DNA of 64,000 nucleotides from Pegoplata infirma (Eukaryota; Arthropoda; Insecta; Diptera; Anthomyiidae): positions 97,303,550-97,367,549 of the forward strand of contig OY992536.1 in assembly GCA_963921195.1 (NCBI GenBank). The letters run 5' to 3'. Within the stretch, counting starts at the first letter, position 1, and each line of letters opens with the position of its first letter. The position numbers and the translations under genes are program-made. The notes below the pieces were generated by a model that saw only the letters and a program-made list of their open reading frames with translations, was not told the DNA's origin and did no database searches. Positions 23,693 through 34,317 of the stretch are shown here, piece after piece.

Positions 23693-24655
23693 TTGGTATA
23701 TGTTGACGACATGATTGTTGCTAGCAAAAATAAAAACTTCATTGAAGAAATATTTGAAATGTTAAATTCCCGATTTGCTATGTCAAACTTAGGACCAGTT
23801 AAACATTATTCGGGAATGGAAGTTACTCGCGATCAAAATTGGAATTGCTTATTAAATCAAGAGCTTTATATTAAGAAAATTGTTGATGAATTTGGACTTC
23901 ATGATTCAAAATTTTCTGATATTCCATTAAGTCAATCTTACAATAAAACTGTAAATTCAGAAAACTTATTAGATAAAAAGTTATATCAGAAGGCAATTGG
24001 ATCTCTTTTATATTTATCGGTGAATACAAGGCCGGACATTAGAGCAAGTGTATCCATTTTAGCCCAAAAAACTCAAACACCTACTAAAGAAGATTGGTGT
24101 GAAGTGAAACGCGTTATAAAATATTTAAATGGGACTTCAAAATTATGATTAAAGCTTAGTAGTATTACTGATAATAATGAGTTATATGGATATGTCGATG
24201 CAGATTGGGGCGAAAACAAAGTTGACAGAAAATCTCACAGTGGTTATGTTTTTTATTTAAATGGAGGTGTCGTAAATTGGTCCTGTCGCAAACAAACTTG
24301 TGTTTTTCTCTCAACAGCAGAAGCAGAGTATATTGCTCTCTCTGAAGCTTGTAAAGAAGCAAAATGGATGCACGGTTTGCTCATGGAAATGAATAATCAG
24401 GTGAATACACCAATTACAATTATGGAAGACAATCAAAGTTTCATTAAGATGGTTTTTAATGAAAAATTTAATGCTAGGTCTAACACATTGACATTAAATA
24501 TCATTTTGTAAAAGATTATTGTTATACAAATTTTATAAGATTAAAATATTGTCCTACCGAGAAAATGATAGCAGATATATGTACTAACGAAACCACTTAT
24601 AAAATCACGATTACAAATGTTAAGGTCATTACTAGGGCTTGTCTAGTTTGTAAAC
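23693..24655 (+). pseudogene. copia-type reverse transcriptase C-terminus and RNase H
   Basis: It starts with the reverse transcriptase active-site motif YVDDM (Asp codons 23705-23710), which is intact. The thumb region, with KAIGSLLYLS and TRPDI, is followed by TGA at 24146-24148. The Ty1-type RNase H domain then begins (YVDADWG near 24190, SHSGY, STAEAEYIALSEA near 24310, DNQS near 24430). A one-base loss near 24480 shifts the last part. The domain order confirms copia type. Confidence 0.88.
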
Positions 24656-24667
24656 AAAGAGGAGGAG
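24656..24667 (+). promoter_or_regulatory. Polypurine tract of the copia-type element
   Basis: AAAGAGGAGGAG directly before the 3' LTR, the standard position and composition for plus-strand priming. Confidence 0.8.
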
Positions 24668-24821
24668 TGTAGAACAAAATACTTTGTTTACACTTTGTGT
24701 TTGAATTTTTGTATTTAGAAAAATAAGCCTTTGAATATTTTGTAAATATTGAAAAGAAAATTTTTAATAAAATTTTGTTATTGTTCAATCAAAATTCAAC
24801 CGAAAAGCTTTATTACCAATA
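24668..24821 (+). repeat. 3' LTR of the copia-type element
   Basis: 154 bp, TGTAGAAC to TTACCAATA, with no MITE. It is the uninterrupted counterpart of the 5' LTR. AAATT follows. Confidence 0.93.
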
Positions 24822-25111
24822 AAATTCACATGTTGAAAACCCGTTAAACATGTTTTAAAAACATTGGTAAGTCACAAAAATATTTTAGAACGTATTTTTG
24901 TCAATCAAAAATATTTTTACACTAAAAAAAAACTACACTCGAAAAAAATTATACACTCAGAAAAAAATTTAGTAAAATATTTTTTTAATTATATATATAT
25001 TCGATTAGAGTTTTATTCTAGTTCGAGGCCCAAAAATATTTCTATTTATGATATTGTCATAATAGAGTATTTTTAATTTATTGCTTTAAAAAAGTTACTA
25101 TCTCATAGTAT

Positions 25112-25158
25112 GTCTGTACTGATCAGTTTCATCCCCACTAAAGGAATCTTCAGCAGAC
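25112..25158 (-). ncRNA. Hammerhead-like motif, 498-bp family, reverse-strand copies
   Basis: Minus-strand copy of the motif described at 26634-26680. Identical copies lie at 25610-25656 and 26108-26154. Cleavage would fall between plus-strand positions 25116 and 25117, after the GUA triplet. Confidence 0.65.
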
Positions 25159-26633
25159 TTTAGAGAATCATCGTTGGTCAATCAAACATCAAACCAGACA
25201 TAATATTTGATATATTTCCCAAGTTATATGAGAAGTACTATTATGAAGGTCCGAAATCTGTTTTCCAACAAAAATAACTCTTTTAAAGCAAAAATTGTAT
25301 ATATTAAATCACCGTCGGTAACTATTAATATATGTGTTGCTGTTATTTTACAATAACAACAGTGCCTAACCAAACAATAGTGTTGGTAGGATAAGTCGTA
25401 CTAAACTTTGTGTTAAATGTTGTTTTTTTATTTTTAGTACCAAAAGGTACATAAAAATAAAATGTATTTATTCGGCCTTTATATATGTATATATATATTC
25501 GATTAGAGTTTTATTCTAGTTCGAGGCCCAAAAATATTTCTATTTATGATATTGTCATAATAGAGTATTTTTAATTTATTGCTTTAAAAAAGTTACTATC
25601 TCATAGTATGTCTGTACTGATCAGTTTCATCCCCACTAAAGGAATCTTCAGCAGACTTTAGAGAATCATCGTTGGTCAATCAAACATCAAACCAGACATA
25701 ATATTTGATATATTTCCCAAGTTATATGAGAAGTACTATTATGAAGGTCCGAAATCTGTTTTCCAACAAAAATAACTCTTTTAAAGCAAAAATTGTATAT
25801 ATTAAATCACCGTCGGTAACTATTAATATATGTGTTGCTGTTATTTTACAATAACAACAGTGCCTAACCAAACAATAGTGTTGGTAGGATAAGTCGTACT
25901 AAACTTTGTGTTAAATGTTGTTTTTTTATTTTTAGTACCAAAAGGTACATAAAAATAAAATGTATTTATTCGGCCTTTATATATGTATATATATATTCGA
26001 TTAGAGTTTTATTCTAGTTCGAGGCCCAAAAATATTTCTATTTATGATATTGTCATAATAGAGTATTTTTAATTTATTGCTTTAAAAAAGTTACTATCTC
26101 ATAGTATGTCTGTACTGATCAGTTTCATCCCCACTAAAGGAATCTTCAGCAGACTTTAGAGAATCATCGTTGGTCAATCAAACATCAAACCAGACATAAT
26201 ATTTGATATATTTCCCAAGTTATATGAGAAGTACTATTATGAAGGTCCGAAATCTGTTTTCCAACAAAAATAACTCTTTTAAAGCAAAAATTGTATATAT
26301 TAAATCACCGTCGGTAACTATTAATATATGTGTTGCTGTTATTTTACAATAACAACAGTGCCTAACCAAACAATAGTGTTGGTAGGTTTAGTACGACTTA
26401 TCCTACCAACACTATTGTTTGGTTAGGCACTGTTGTTATTGTAAAATAACAGCAACACATATATTAATAGTTACCGACGGTGATTTAATATATACAATTT
26501 TTGCTTTAAAAGAGTTATTTTTGTTGGAAAACAGATTTCGGACCTTCATAATAGTACTTCTCATATAACTTGGGAAATATATCAAATATTATGTCTGGTT
26601 TGATGTTTGATTGACCAACGATGATTCTCTAAA

Positions 26634-26680
26634 GTCTGCTGAAGATTCCTTTAGTGGGGATGAAACTGATCAGTACAGAC
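26634..26680 (+). ncRNA. Hammerhead ribozyme-like motif, 498-bp family
   Basis: In order: stem I strand GTCTG (26634-26638); core CTGAAGA (26639-26645), matching CUGANGA; a 16-nt stem II hairpin (26646-26661) with U-A, C-G, C-G and U-G pairs below a U-U first pair; core GAAA (26662-26665); self-complementary stem III CTGATCAG (26666-26673); then TA, giving a GUA triplet with the preceding G; and closing stem I strand CAGAC (26676-26680), fully complementary to GTCTG. All invariant core residues are present. Stem I opens to the flanks, so it is type I. A second plus-strand copy is at 27132-27178. Weak points are the first stem II pair and the very short stem III, which may require dimers. Confidence 0.68.
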
Positions 26681-27370
26681 ATACTATGAGATAGTAACTT
26701 TTTTAAAGCAATAAATTAAAAATACTCTATTATGACAATATCATAAATAGAAATATTTTTGGGCCTCGAACTAGAATAAAACTCTAATCGAATATATATA
26801 TACATATATAAAGGCCGAATAAATACATTTTATTTTTATGTACCTTTTGGTACTAAAAATAAAAAAACAACATTTAACACAAAGTTTAGTACGACTTATC
26901 CTACCAACACTATTGTTTGGTTAGGCACTGTTGTTATTGTAAAATAACAGCAACACATATATTAATAGTTACCGACGGTGATTTAATATATACAATTTTT
27001 GCTTTAAAAGAGTTATTTTTGTTGGAAAACAGATTTCGGACCTTCATAATAGTACTTCTCATATAACTTGGGAAATATATCAAATATTATGTCTGGTTTG
27101 ATGTTTGATTGACCAACGATGATTCTCTAAAGTCTGCTGAAGATTCCTTTAGTGGGGATGAAACTGATCAGTACAGACATACTATGAGATAGTAACTTTT
27201 TTTAAGCAATAAATTAAAAATACTCTATTATGACAATATCATAAATAGAAATATTTTTGGGCCTCGAACTAGAATAAAACTCTAATCGAATATATATATA
27301 CATATATAAAGGCCGAATAAATACATTTTATTTTTATGTACCTTTTGGTACTAAAAATAAAAAAACAACA

Positions 27371-27537
27371 TTTTTTTAATTACTTAAAAAAAAAAGTTTT
27401 TTTACACAAATTAATATATTTCTAATCAAAAATGTTATTTTTTTCACGTTAGAAAATTTACTATCACTTTAAAAGGGCACTGTGGAGGGTATTCTTAGAT
27501 TCGGCCAAGGCGAATTTTTCTTTTCTACTTGTTTTTT
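27371..27537 (+). mobile_element. 3' end of the mini-me-like host element
   Basis: After array I the A/T-rich mini-me sequence continues and ends with 'ggagggtattcttagattcg' and 'gccaaggcgaa', then 'ttttctacttgttt', the same 3' end as at 11893-11944. So one mini-me-like element (from about 16568) received both the copia element and array I. The part between them is 24822-24991. Confidence 0.6.
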
Positions 27538-28333
27538 TAATGACGTTTGGAATAAGTCAAAAAAATGTATTAGGCCCACTGCTGAGCTAACCAATGCGAA
27601 TAGATGTCTGCAGTGAAATTTCATGGCAATTCTTTTCTTAGAACCATTTTTTGGGGCATTTGTGAATAAGACGAAAATATTTAAAAAATCTATTTCTGAG
27701 CTTTATAATGTTAATAGAACACAAATCTCAAAGCACTTGCATACTTCCTCCTAAAATGAAAATTCCTGTTTAAAATTTTTAAGTCAATCCTTTCATCATC
27801 CTTCAGTTTTGATAGCTACAACTCTCAATTCCTCAATTAATTGCAACACCTTTTGTAAAATAATATTGCGGTTAATGTCTTCAAAAACCCTTTTATCCTT
27901 AATCTACAAACATTTTTAATAAGTGTATGCTCGTAACAATAAATAATGTAACTTGTTCTTTTTAAACACATTTTAAAGCAAAAGTAATAATTCAATAAAC
28001 ATGTCAAAACGTAACACAGAAGTTGCACGTTACAGGCCAACAGCAACAGAAACGAAAAAAAGAGGAAGAAAACATTGAAATCCTACATGGATGGCAGTAT
28101 AACATCAAAGTGAAGCATAATTAGCACAAAATTTTTGCAACATTTAACATTGCAACAATAACCAGCAATAACAACAACAAATTATAACACCAAACAGCAA
28201 CACTTGCAACAACATTGATGCCATCGTGCATATAAACTACATAAACTGAAATTAGCTAAAGGAATGAATGAAATTAATATAAATATTAGACTGGCATTTA
28301 TTGGAACATTTCTTTTCTTCTAAAAAACTTACG
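27538..28333. other. No gene recognised; CAA-rich
   Basis: 27600-27760 resembles 9060-9330 in reverse in short blocks. 28010-28260 is rich in CAACA/AACAAC words typical of fly non-coding DNA. No frame has recognisable domains. Confidence 0.4.
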
Positions 28334-28967
28334 TACCCAGCAAAACTTAGATTACCAAATAAGGTATAAAATAAGGTATAAGATCTCTTATTTTATACAT
28401 TGCAGCATTGATGATTTTAACAGGGGATGAGACTCAAAGTAATGTATACGAGTAAGGTATATAATATAGCATACCAGAACGTAATATATAAGGTGTTACG
28501 AGTAGTGAAAAAGTAATTTTGTATTAAATTTACTCACGTGATTGTAAGTAGATAAAATATGGCCGTGAGTGAGTGTGTGTCATTAGAAAATTCCTGTCGT
28601 GGGCCCATCTCTAGTTTAAACTTATGCATTTTTTTATAAAATATTTATTTTTTTTTGTTACTGTAATGCATTATGCATCCAATTATAAATAATGCATTAT
28701 TTCAAATTTTGAAATAATACATAATGTAACCAAATATAAGTCATCCATGATTTAAGGTTTAGAAATAATAAATATGAAATACATTTTTTCCAATAATCAT
28801 GCATTACGTAACAAATTATTAGTAAAGCATTATTTTTCACTTTAAAATAATGCGTTGTGGAACAAATGTTTGGTAAGACATCCTAAAATAATGCTACAAA
28901 TAAGGTATATACATTACCTAGTAATGTGTTATATAATCACTACCCATTACCAAAGTTTTGCTGGGTA
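28334..28967. mobile_element. TIR element, family TACCCAGCAAAACTT, copy 2
   Basis: The left end is TACCCAGCAAAACTT and the right end AAGTTTTGCTGGGTA; it aligns with 15710-16458. Relative to copy 1 it lacks about 115 bp in the first third ('cacaaagaataccagtaagg' and the following region). Non-coding. Confidence 0.75.
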
Positions 28968-28993
28968 GTATTTCATTTCCAGTTAGCCAAATA

Positions 28994-29192
28994 AATTCTC
29001 CCTTGACATACTGCTTTATGAAATCTCAGACATCTTCATACAATTTTTCAAAATGTCCCCAATGACATGACAGCAGTTGGTCAGCAGTGTCCACCAACAC
29101 TTCGTTTTAACCACCGCTGACCAACTGCTGACATGTCATAGGGTACATTTTGAAAATTTGTATGAAGATGTCAGAGATTTCATAAAGGGAGA
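28994..29192. mobile_element. Foldback MITE-like inverted repeat
   Basis: Two arms of about 80 bp are reverse complements with few mismatches: 'tttatgaaatctcagacatc' on the left with 'gatgtcagagatttcataaa' on the right, then 'gacagcagttggtcagcagtg' against 'accgctgaccaactgctgaca'. The loop is about 20 bp. No target duplication could be assigned. Confidence 0.6.
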
Positions 29193-29194
29193 GT

Positions 29195-29420
29195 CAGTTC
29201 CCTTTTCTATAGCAAAAATGCCTCATCTGAAACTTTTTTCTATAGAAATACGTCTCCAAATATTTTTCTACACGAAAAATTTTTAAGAATCCAAATCTAA
29301 GAAAGGTTTTCTCATAAAAAAATCTGTCTCAGTATCAGAGACCTTACCTACAGGAAAAATGTCCCTCAAATGAATATTTTACTCAAAAAAAAAATGTCTT
29401 AGCTTTAATGTCTCTGCGAT
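29195..29420. repeat. Decayed 35-bp minisatellite remnant
   Basis: Five or six poorly preserved units: 'ttttctatagcaaaaatgcc', 'ctttttttctatagaaatacg', 'gtctcagtatcagagacctt'. The same words as the main arrays, but with little periodicity left. Confidence 0.6.
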
Positions 29421-29539
29421 TTTATCATTATTTTTACATCCACACCCACAAAAGGGGCAGACCTACAAAAAATTGTATTTTCTTATCCCTTGGTTCACGT
29501 GCAGTACCATAAACTTCTTTTGGCATTAAAATTTTTCAT

Positions 29540-29710
29540 ATGTTTAACAAAAATGCCCAAAAAACAGCCAATACACAGTCGGAAGGACGGACAGGGTGAC
29601 TGGCGGACGAATTGACATAGCCATAATTTCCTAGAATCGATGAAAAACTAATAATATATTTTTGGGGTCCTAAGCAAGTTTTTCGGTGCGTTACAGTCGA
29701 TTTGAGGTTA
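29540..29710 (-). mobile_element. mini-me fragment, reverse orientation
   Basis: The minus strand shows 'cgcaccgaaaaacttgc', TA-rich sequence, a core variant with ATCGATTCTAGGAAATTATG and a short GTCC/GTCA tract (29578-29600). Decayed and truncated. 29711-31120 shows no gene or repeat I recognise. Confidence 0.5.
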
Positions 29711-31121
29711 TAAAAATAAACTTCAAAAAAACTTCTCAATTTTTTACCTTTTACTTCCAATGGGACACATATGTCCAATGCTGAGTTTGAGTCCCGTAGG
29801 CAAGATAATAAACTGATTCCAAATATATTGGAAGTTCTGAAAATCTGAAAGATAGATTCATGCTATATAAACGTTTTGGAATTGTAGATCCAATAACTTC
29901 GGAAAAAATGGCATCCAAAAATTAGGAAAAAAAAAACGTATTTTTTAGAACTTGGGGTCTCCCTATTAGACCCTGAGATCATATGGGTCCAATTTATTGG
30001 CAGAATCTGAAAGCTACAGCTCTCCTCTGTCGATTGAAATTAAAAATGTGGAAACTATAACAAAAAATAAAAAAGGGACATATATCAACCATTGGTCGTG
30101 AAATGGTTACGGCTTCGTTAAGATTTTAAGAGATGTCGCGATGTAGAAACATCAAACTTATCGATTAATGAATTGAAATAATATTTTAGACATTTAATTC
30201 TTTAAAAATTCAAAGTTTCCAAAACTAATTACAACCCTAATGACCATTCATAGCCAACAATCAACACCTGTTACCCTGTAATAAGATGATGATGATGATC
30301 CATACAAACAAGTAGATGTTATAAAAAATCAACTTGAAATGATTCAAAATATCCAACAAATGTACAGATTAATAAAGTATTAATTAGTTTGATTTTTTAT
30401 TTTTTTTTTTTGCTTTTTATTTCTCAACATTTTTAAGAAGGAAGTTGTGATTGGACTTAGAGGCACACAAAGAAGTCAACTAGAGTTGAGCTGCTACCAT
30501 AGATTAACCCATTTTGAATTGAAGACGTAAAAAACAGATTAAAAAAGGTGATTTCTAAACAATTTATGGCTCATAAAACCACAAATATATTAAGACTCTT
30601 TTTGAAAGCGTAAAAGTAATAATTCAAATTGGGTTTGCTTTATATTTGGTTGTTTTTTTATTTTTTTGTCTTTCTGTTGCGTTCTGTTTCTTAAGTTGCC
30701 TGGATTTTGATATGTTAAGCCACCATGTATAGACACACTTGTCAACGACATTCCTTGAATTCGCACCTGGTCTTTTGGTAGTCCAAAAAAACAGGGAGCT
30801 ATAAACAAACAAACACATATCGAACGTGACAAATGCCAACAAATCACAACAGCATTTATGGTTTTAAATAATCAGGATGGGTAAACCTTTTGAATTTTGT
30901 GGGAGGCAATATAGATTTTTAGGGTAAGGAATTTTAAACTGCTGGACTAAATCCTAAATAAAAAAATAACTCTGTTGGAGAAATTCAGACAAATTCACAC
31001 TCTAATGATTCAAAATGAATGAATAAGATATATTTTGATTTCCTGATTCTAAGTATACCTTCCAACTTTTTTCTCTTACGTACCGTTTTTGAGATATTTG
31101 CTTTTAAATATTGCAAACAAA

Positions 31122-31180
31122 TAAAAAAATTATAGTCGGTCAAGACCGACCATATAATACCCTACACCAGTGTTTTCCTG
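31122..31180 (+). repeat. 5' end of R-family repeat
   Basis: 'ttatagtcggtcaagaccga' and 'ccatataataccctacacca' match the start of the longer copy at 52955. It is truncated by the SINE that follows. Confidence 0.55.
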
Positions 31181-31210
31181 AAAATGTGTCCCAAGCCCAA
31201 AAACAGATTC

Positions 31211-31405
31211 AGGGTGCTGTGGCTCAGTGGTTAGCGCGTTGGACTACTAGCCAGCAAGCCTGGGTTCGATTCCCGGCTCAGCCAGAACAACATTTTTTCA
31301 GATATTTATTAGTTTCTATTTATAACTAATATTTATCGCAGCACCCTCCTTCGTTGATAAATAGACCTTAAACGTCAACGAAGTAAAATAATAAAATAAT
31401 GGCTA
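31211..31405 (+). mobile_element. tRNA-derived SINE
   Basis: A tRNA-like head of about 72 bp carries an RNA polymerase III A box (TGGCTCAGTGG, 31220-31230) and a perfect B box (GGTTCGATTCC, 31263-31273). The T stem pairs; the anticodon stem pairs (GTTGG with CCAGC) around an 8-nt loop. The acceptor strands do not pair at three central positions, which argues against a working tRNA gene. A non-tRNA body follows and ends in an 'aaaataataaaataatgg' tail near 31385-31402. SINEs are moved in trans by LINE machinery. Confidence 0.6.
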
Positions 31406-31675
31406 TAAACACAGCTTCAAAAATAATTCGCCAGATCAATAACAGATAGCGATGCAACAACTGTACTCAAAAACACGCGCAATTACAGTGTTGCCATACT
31501 GAAGCCCTTCTATCTTTCAAATCTTTCATCTCTCTTCTATCCCCTTTCCGAAAGAAGTATCACGGTTACATTAGTAATTGATGGGCAGCATTGCCTGAGT
31601 GTTGCTTCTTTTTTTAAAAAAAAAAAAGTAAGAAAATTTTAGTCGTTCAAGAAGCTTTTAATCGCCTAGATTAAT

Positions 31676-32060
31676 GTTGCCATATTTATTATTTCCGAAG
31701 AAATTTTAGATAATTGAGCGACAGCACGTTCCAAAACCTGAAACCGCGTCATGAAATTTCCCAAAAAATGCGTGTTTAGAAGGAGATCCAGCGACTGCCC
31801 ACTGTTGGTAGACCACACCCATTAGGATCCTTCAGGTATCCAAGGGTGCAAGGAGAAGAAGCCAAAAGTTCGCGCAGCCTGGATGCCTCAGAAACGTCTT
31901 TTATGTGTCTACAGAACTTTTTAAAAGAGTCACATTTGGCAATTCTGATCATCTTCATGTAACTTTTAAGTTTCAGCCTATATGCAGACCAGTCCTCGTC
32001 AGCTCTTGAGGTTTAAGCCTTATTAAAACGCTTTCTGGAGGTATCTCCGCTCGTCTGCAA
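31676..32060 (-). pseudogene. LINE ORF2 fragment, endonuclease-reverse transcriptase linker
   Basis: On the minus strand the open frame at 31776-31958 encodes SEASRLRELLASSP and LGYLKDP, the conserved block just before the reverse transcriptase of Jockey/I-group non-LTR elements; SRADEDWSAYRLKLKSY precedes it at about 31960-32010. It is stop-ridden at both ends. It aligns with 37555-37920, part of the larger LINE fragment. Confidence 0.7.
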
Positions 32061-32589
32061 CTAAACACAACCCGGGATCAAAGGCTTGGATTTTTTTTAA
32101 TTAAAAAAAAAATAAAAATAATATGTCTTGCGAAACATCATATTTATTAATCTTGATGCGCTAAAAAAAAATCAAAAAATTCAAATCGGGCAAACGGTTA
32201 TCAAGATATCGGCATTTGAAATTTGCAAAATTTATATTTTTTTTCAATTTTTTCCTACGTTTAAGAAATTAAAAAAATCTCAACATTTTCTCCCTTGAGC
32301 CTTTAATTGAGCTTGCGACTGCCTTTTATTTAAGCTTAATTAGAGCCTTTCAACCCGTGGAGCCTTTCAAGCAGTGTGTTCTGGTATTCTGCCAATGGAC
32401 GGGCCTTGTTTCACCACTAATTACTGTTCCAGTTCACGAAACAATAGACTTATGAAGGTATTCTTCTGACAGAAGTCATCCATCTCTCCCATAGAAGCAC
32501 AGGGCCTCTACTATTCTTCTGTATCTGACACTGTTATTGGCTTGACTAGTGATGTTGACATGCTGAATATCTTTCGTTTGGGCTAGTTC

Positions 32590-33345
32590 AACCCCACACT
32601 CAACTAATGCACTAACCAACATCTATTCTGACAGTCATGCCGCGGTCAAGTCCCTGGAGTCAATGTTTCTGAAAACAAGCAGTTTGGCATACGACTCATT
32701 TGGGTCCCAGGGCACAGAGATATTCCAGGGAATCGCAAAGCCGATGAGCTTGCAAGACTGGGAACTACCTTACAGGTTCCAACAGAATTTGAATGTGGTG
32801 GCCTGCCTCTAGAAACTTGCAGGCAAAATCTACGGCTTTGTTCCGCGGCGGAGACTAATCATAAATGGGCAAATGGATGGACGTGTGAGACAACGCCATA
32901 GATCTGGCCTTCTCTTAATCAGAAGCGCACAAATGAGCTGATATCGCTTTCAAGAGGAGAGATTTCGAGGGTGGTTTCTGTAATTACCGGACACTGTCTT
33001 ATAGGGAAATAAATGTGCCGTCAAATGACTTTTATAAATGTGCCGTCAAATGACTTTTGCCGGAGTTGCATGGATGAAGATTAGTTGGAAACTATCGAAC
33101 ACTTTATCTACCTTTGTCCGGCACTTTCTGGTCGGAAACGTGCTTAACTGGGTTCTTAGGAGTTGCACGATCTTTCTGATTTGTCAGATGTCAAAACTAA
33201 ATATCTTCGGAGTTTCGTAAGAAGCTCAAGTTTGTTTAACGGCAGGGACCAGTAGGGAAACCTATTGCAACCCGTGGTATAAAAATGAACCTCAGAGTCT
33301 ATGTGTGCTGACGTAAAACGTCTGCAGCCACTTACATCCTAACTC
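32590..33345 (+). pseudogene. LINE 3' fragment: RNase H, Cys motif and 3' tail
   Basis: The RNase H domain is visible in two frames: IYSDSHAAVKSLE (about 32619-32660) and WVPGHRDIPGNRKADELA (about 32700-32755), with catalytic acidic residues and the PGH histidine. A C-terminal Cys/His motif, FCRSCMDE followed by LETIEHF and CP, lies at 33055-33120. The 3' untranslated end ('cagagtctatgtgtgctgac' near 33290-33312) matches, in reverse, 35695-35760. Several frameshifts and stops. A 26-bp tandem duplication ('gtgccgtcaaatgactttta') occurs at 33010-33057. Confidence 0.78.
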
Positions 33346-33347
33346 AA

Positions 33348-33622
33348 TGCCCAGATTCAGTATGTCGTAAAAAGTGATTGACTAGAAATTTTGTACGTAA
33401 AACAAAAACAAATTTAAGATTTTTATTTTACGTACAAATTAAGTAGTCACTCACTTCGACCGAGTAGCGAATCGCACATTAATGCCCTGATTCAGTATGT
33501 CGCACAAAGTGAGTGACTAGAAATTTTGTACGTAAAACAAAAACAAATTTGAGTTTTTTGTTTTTGTTTTGCGTACAAATTTTGTAGTCACTCACTTCGA
33601 CCGAGATAGCGAATCGCACAGT
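33348..33622. repeat. Two tandem copies of a foldback MITE
   Basis: Units at about 33348-33480 and 33481-33622 each begin 'atgccc(a/t)gattcagtatg' and end 'gcgaatcgcaca'. Each unit is an inverted repeat: 'gtgagtgactagaaattttg' pairs with the 'caaattttgtagtcactcac' side. The two units are about 90% alike by eye. Tandem placement of complete MITEs is uncommon. Confidence 0.65.
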
Positions 33623-33772
33623 AAGACTCCACTGCAATGAAAGTCGTTTCTCTCCAGATCCTAAGAAGTTAGATGGGCGTAATTCAGAACCATGGTCAAA
33701 AATAATGGGATAAAACTCTTGATTTCATATCAATTAAAAAGTCACATAATTATATTAAATCAGCTTTAATAA

Positions 33773-34317
33773 CACAGTGCAACAACCAAAATCCGAATGG
33801 GATGAAACCAAAAGCAAATAAAAGTTGGCATATTACATAGCAAAACCATCGAGGATAGTTCAGCGCTAGATTTTTCTTTACGCGCATTTGAAATCGGTGA
33901 ACTTTTATTATAATTATAATAATAACTGCTTGTGAGCTGTATAAGGCGTATGATTAATTTTGTAATTGCCTTTAAATAACAATTATACGCAACGGTGAAC
34001 AGTGGATTATTATTAAAAATTTGGCTATTCAGTAAGTAGCTACGGGACCGATTCAGCGAAATTCATACCGGTTATAGCTAACGTAATTTTGGGCTTAAGT
34101 TTGGACGCTTGACCCCATTTGTACAATAAGGACACCACCAGGGGCCCCTAATGTAGGGCATGTTTAGTACACAAATGCTTTGAAATCACCAACTTTTAAA
34201 TAATCTAGCTCTGAACTAAAAAGAAACCTTGAGGGTTTTGTTATGTAAAATGTCAACTTTCATTTGCTCTTGGTTCCTCCCATTCCAATTCGGAAAGTTC
34301 GATTTTGTATCACTGTG
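33773..34317. mobile_element. TAA-flanked TIR element, family CACAGTG, copy 1
   Basis: Inverted ends: CACAGTGCAACAACCAAAAT on the left, CACAGTGATACAAAATCGAA read inward from the right, followed on both arms by 'aatgggatgaaacc/aatgggaggaacc' and 'caaatgaaagttg'-type sequence. TAA is duplicated on both sides. It aligns with the outer parts of 54002-59343. The 3-bp TAA target suggests PIF/Harbinger. Confidence 0.75.

Larger units (their letters stand above)
16661..24821 (+). mobile_element. Ty1/copia-type LTR retrotransposon, degenerate and multiply interrupted
   Basis: LTRs at 16661-16989 (with a 173-bp MITE) and 24668-24821 are flanked by the 5-bp duplication AAATT (16656-16660, 24822-24826). 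Domain order is gag, protease, integrase, reverse transcriptase, RNase H, which defines the copia superfamily. Direct insertions are at 16707-16879, 18588-19132, 19180-19426, 20623-20858, 21093-23097 and 23137-23692. Subtracting these and their duplications leaves about 4.37 kb, a reasonable length for a compact copia element. The coding region has several frameshifts and stops, so this copy cannot be autonomous. Confidence 0.93.
24992..27370. mobile_element. 498-bp tandem/inverted array with hammerhead-like motifs (array I)
   Basis: Three units in one orientation (24992-26386, the third partial) are followed by two in the opposite orientation (26387-27370). The period is exactly 498 bp: TCGATTAGAG recurs at 25001, 25499 and 25997. 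Copies are almost identical; one difference is visible near 27202. The 12-bp TTTTTTTAATTA flanks the whole block (24980-24991 and 27371-27382), and both sides continue as one mini-me-like element. Every unit contains a hammerhead-like motif. No protein is encoded. The inference is a non-autonomous ribozyme-bearing retroelement (retrozyme-like) inserted as a unit; local amplification after insertion, or an assembly artefact in copy number, is possible. Confidence 0.75.

Noticed and set aside
16661..24821. Intact autonomous copia element
   Set aside because: Insertions, frameshifts, stops and lost catalytic residues break gag, integrase and reverse transcriptase.
31213..31284. Functional tRNA gene
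   Set aside because: Three central acceptor-stem pairs fail, the anticodon loop would have eight bases, and a SINE-like body follows.
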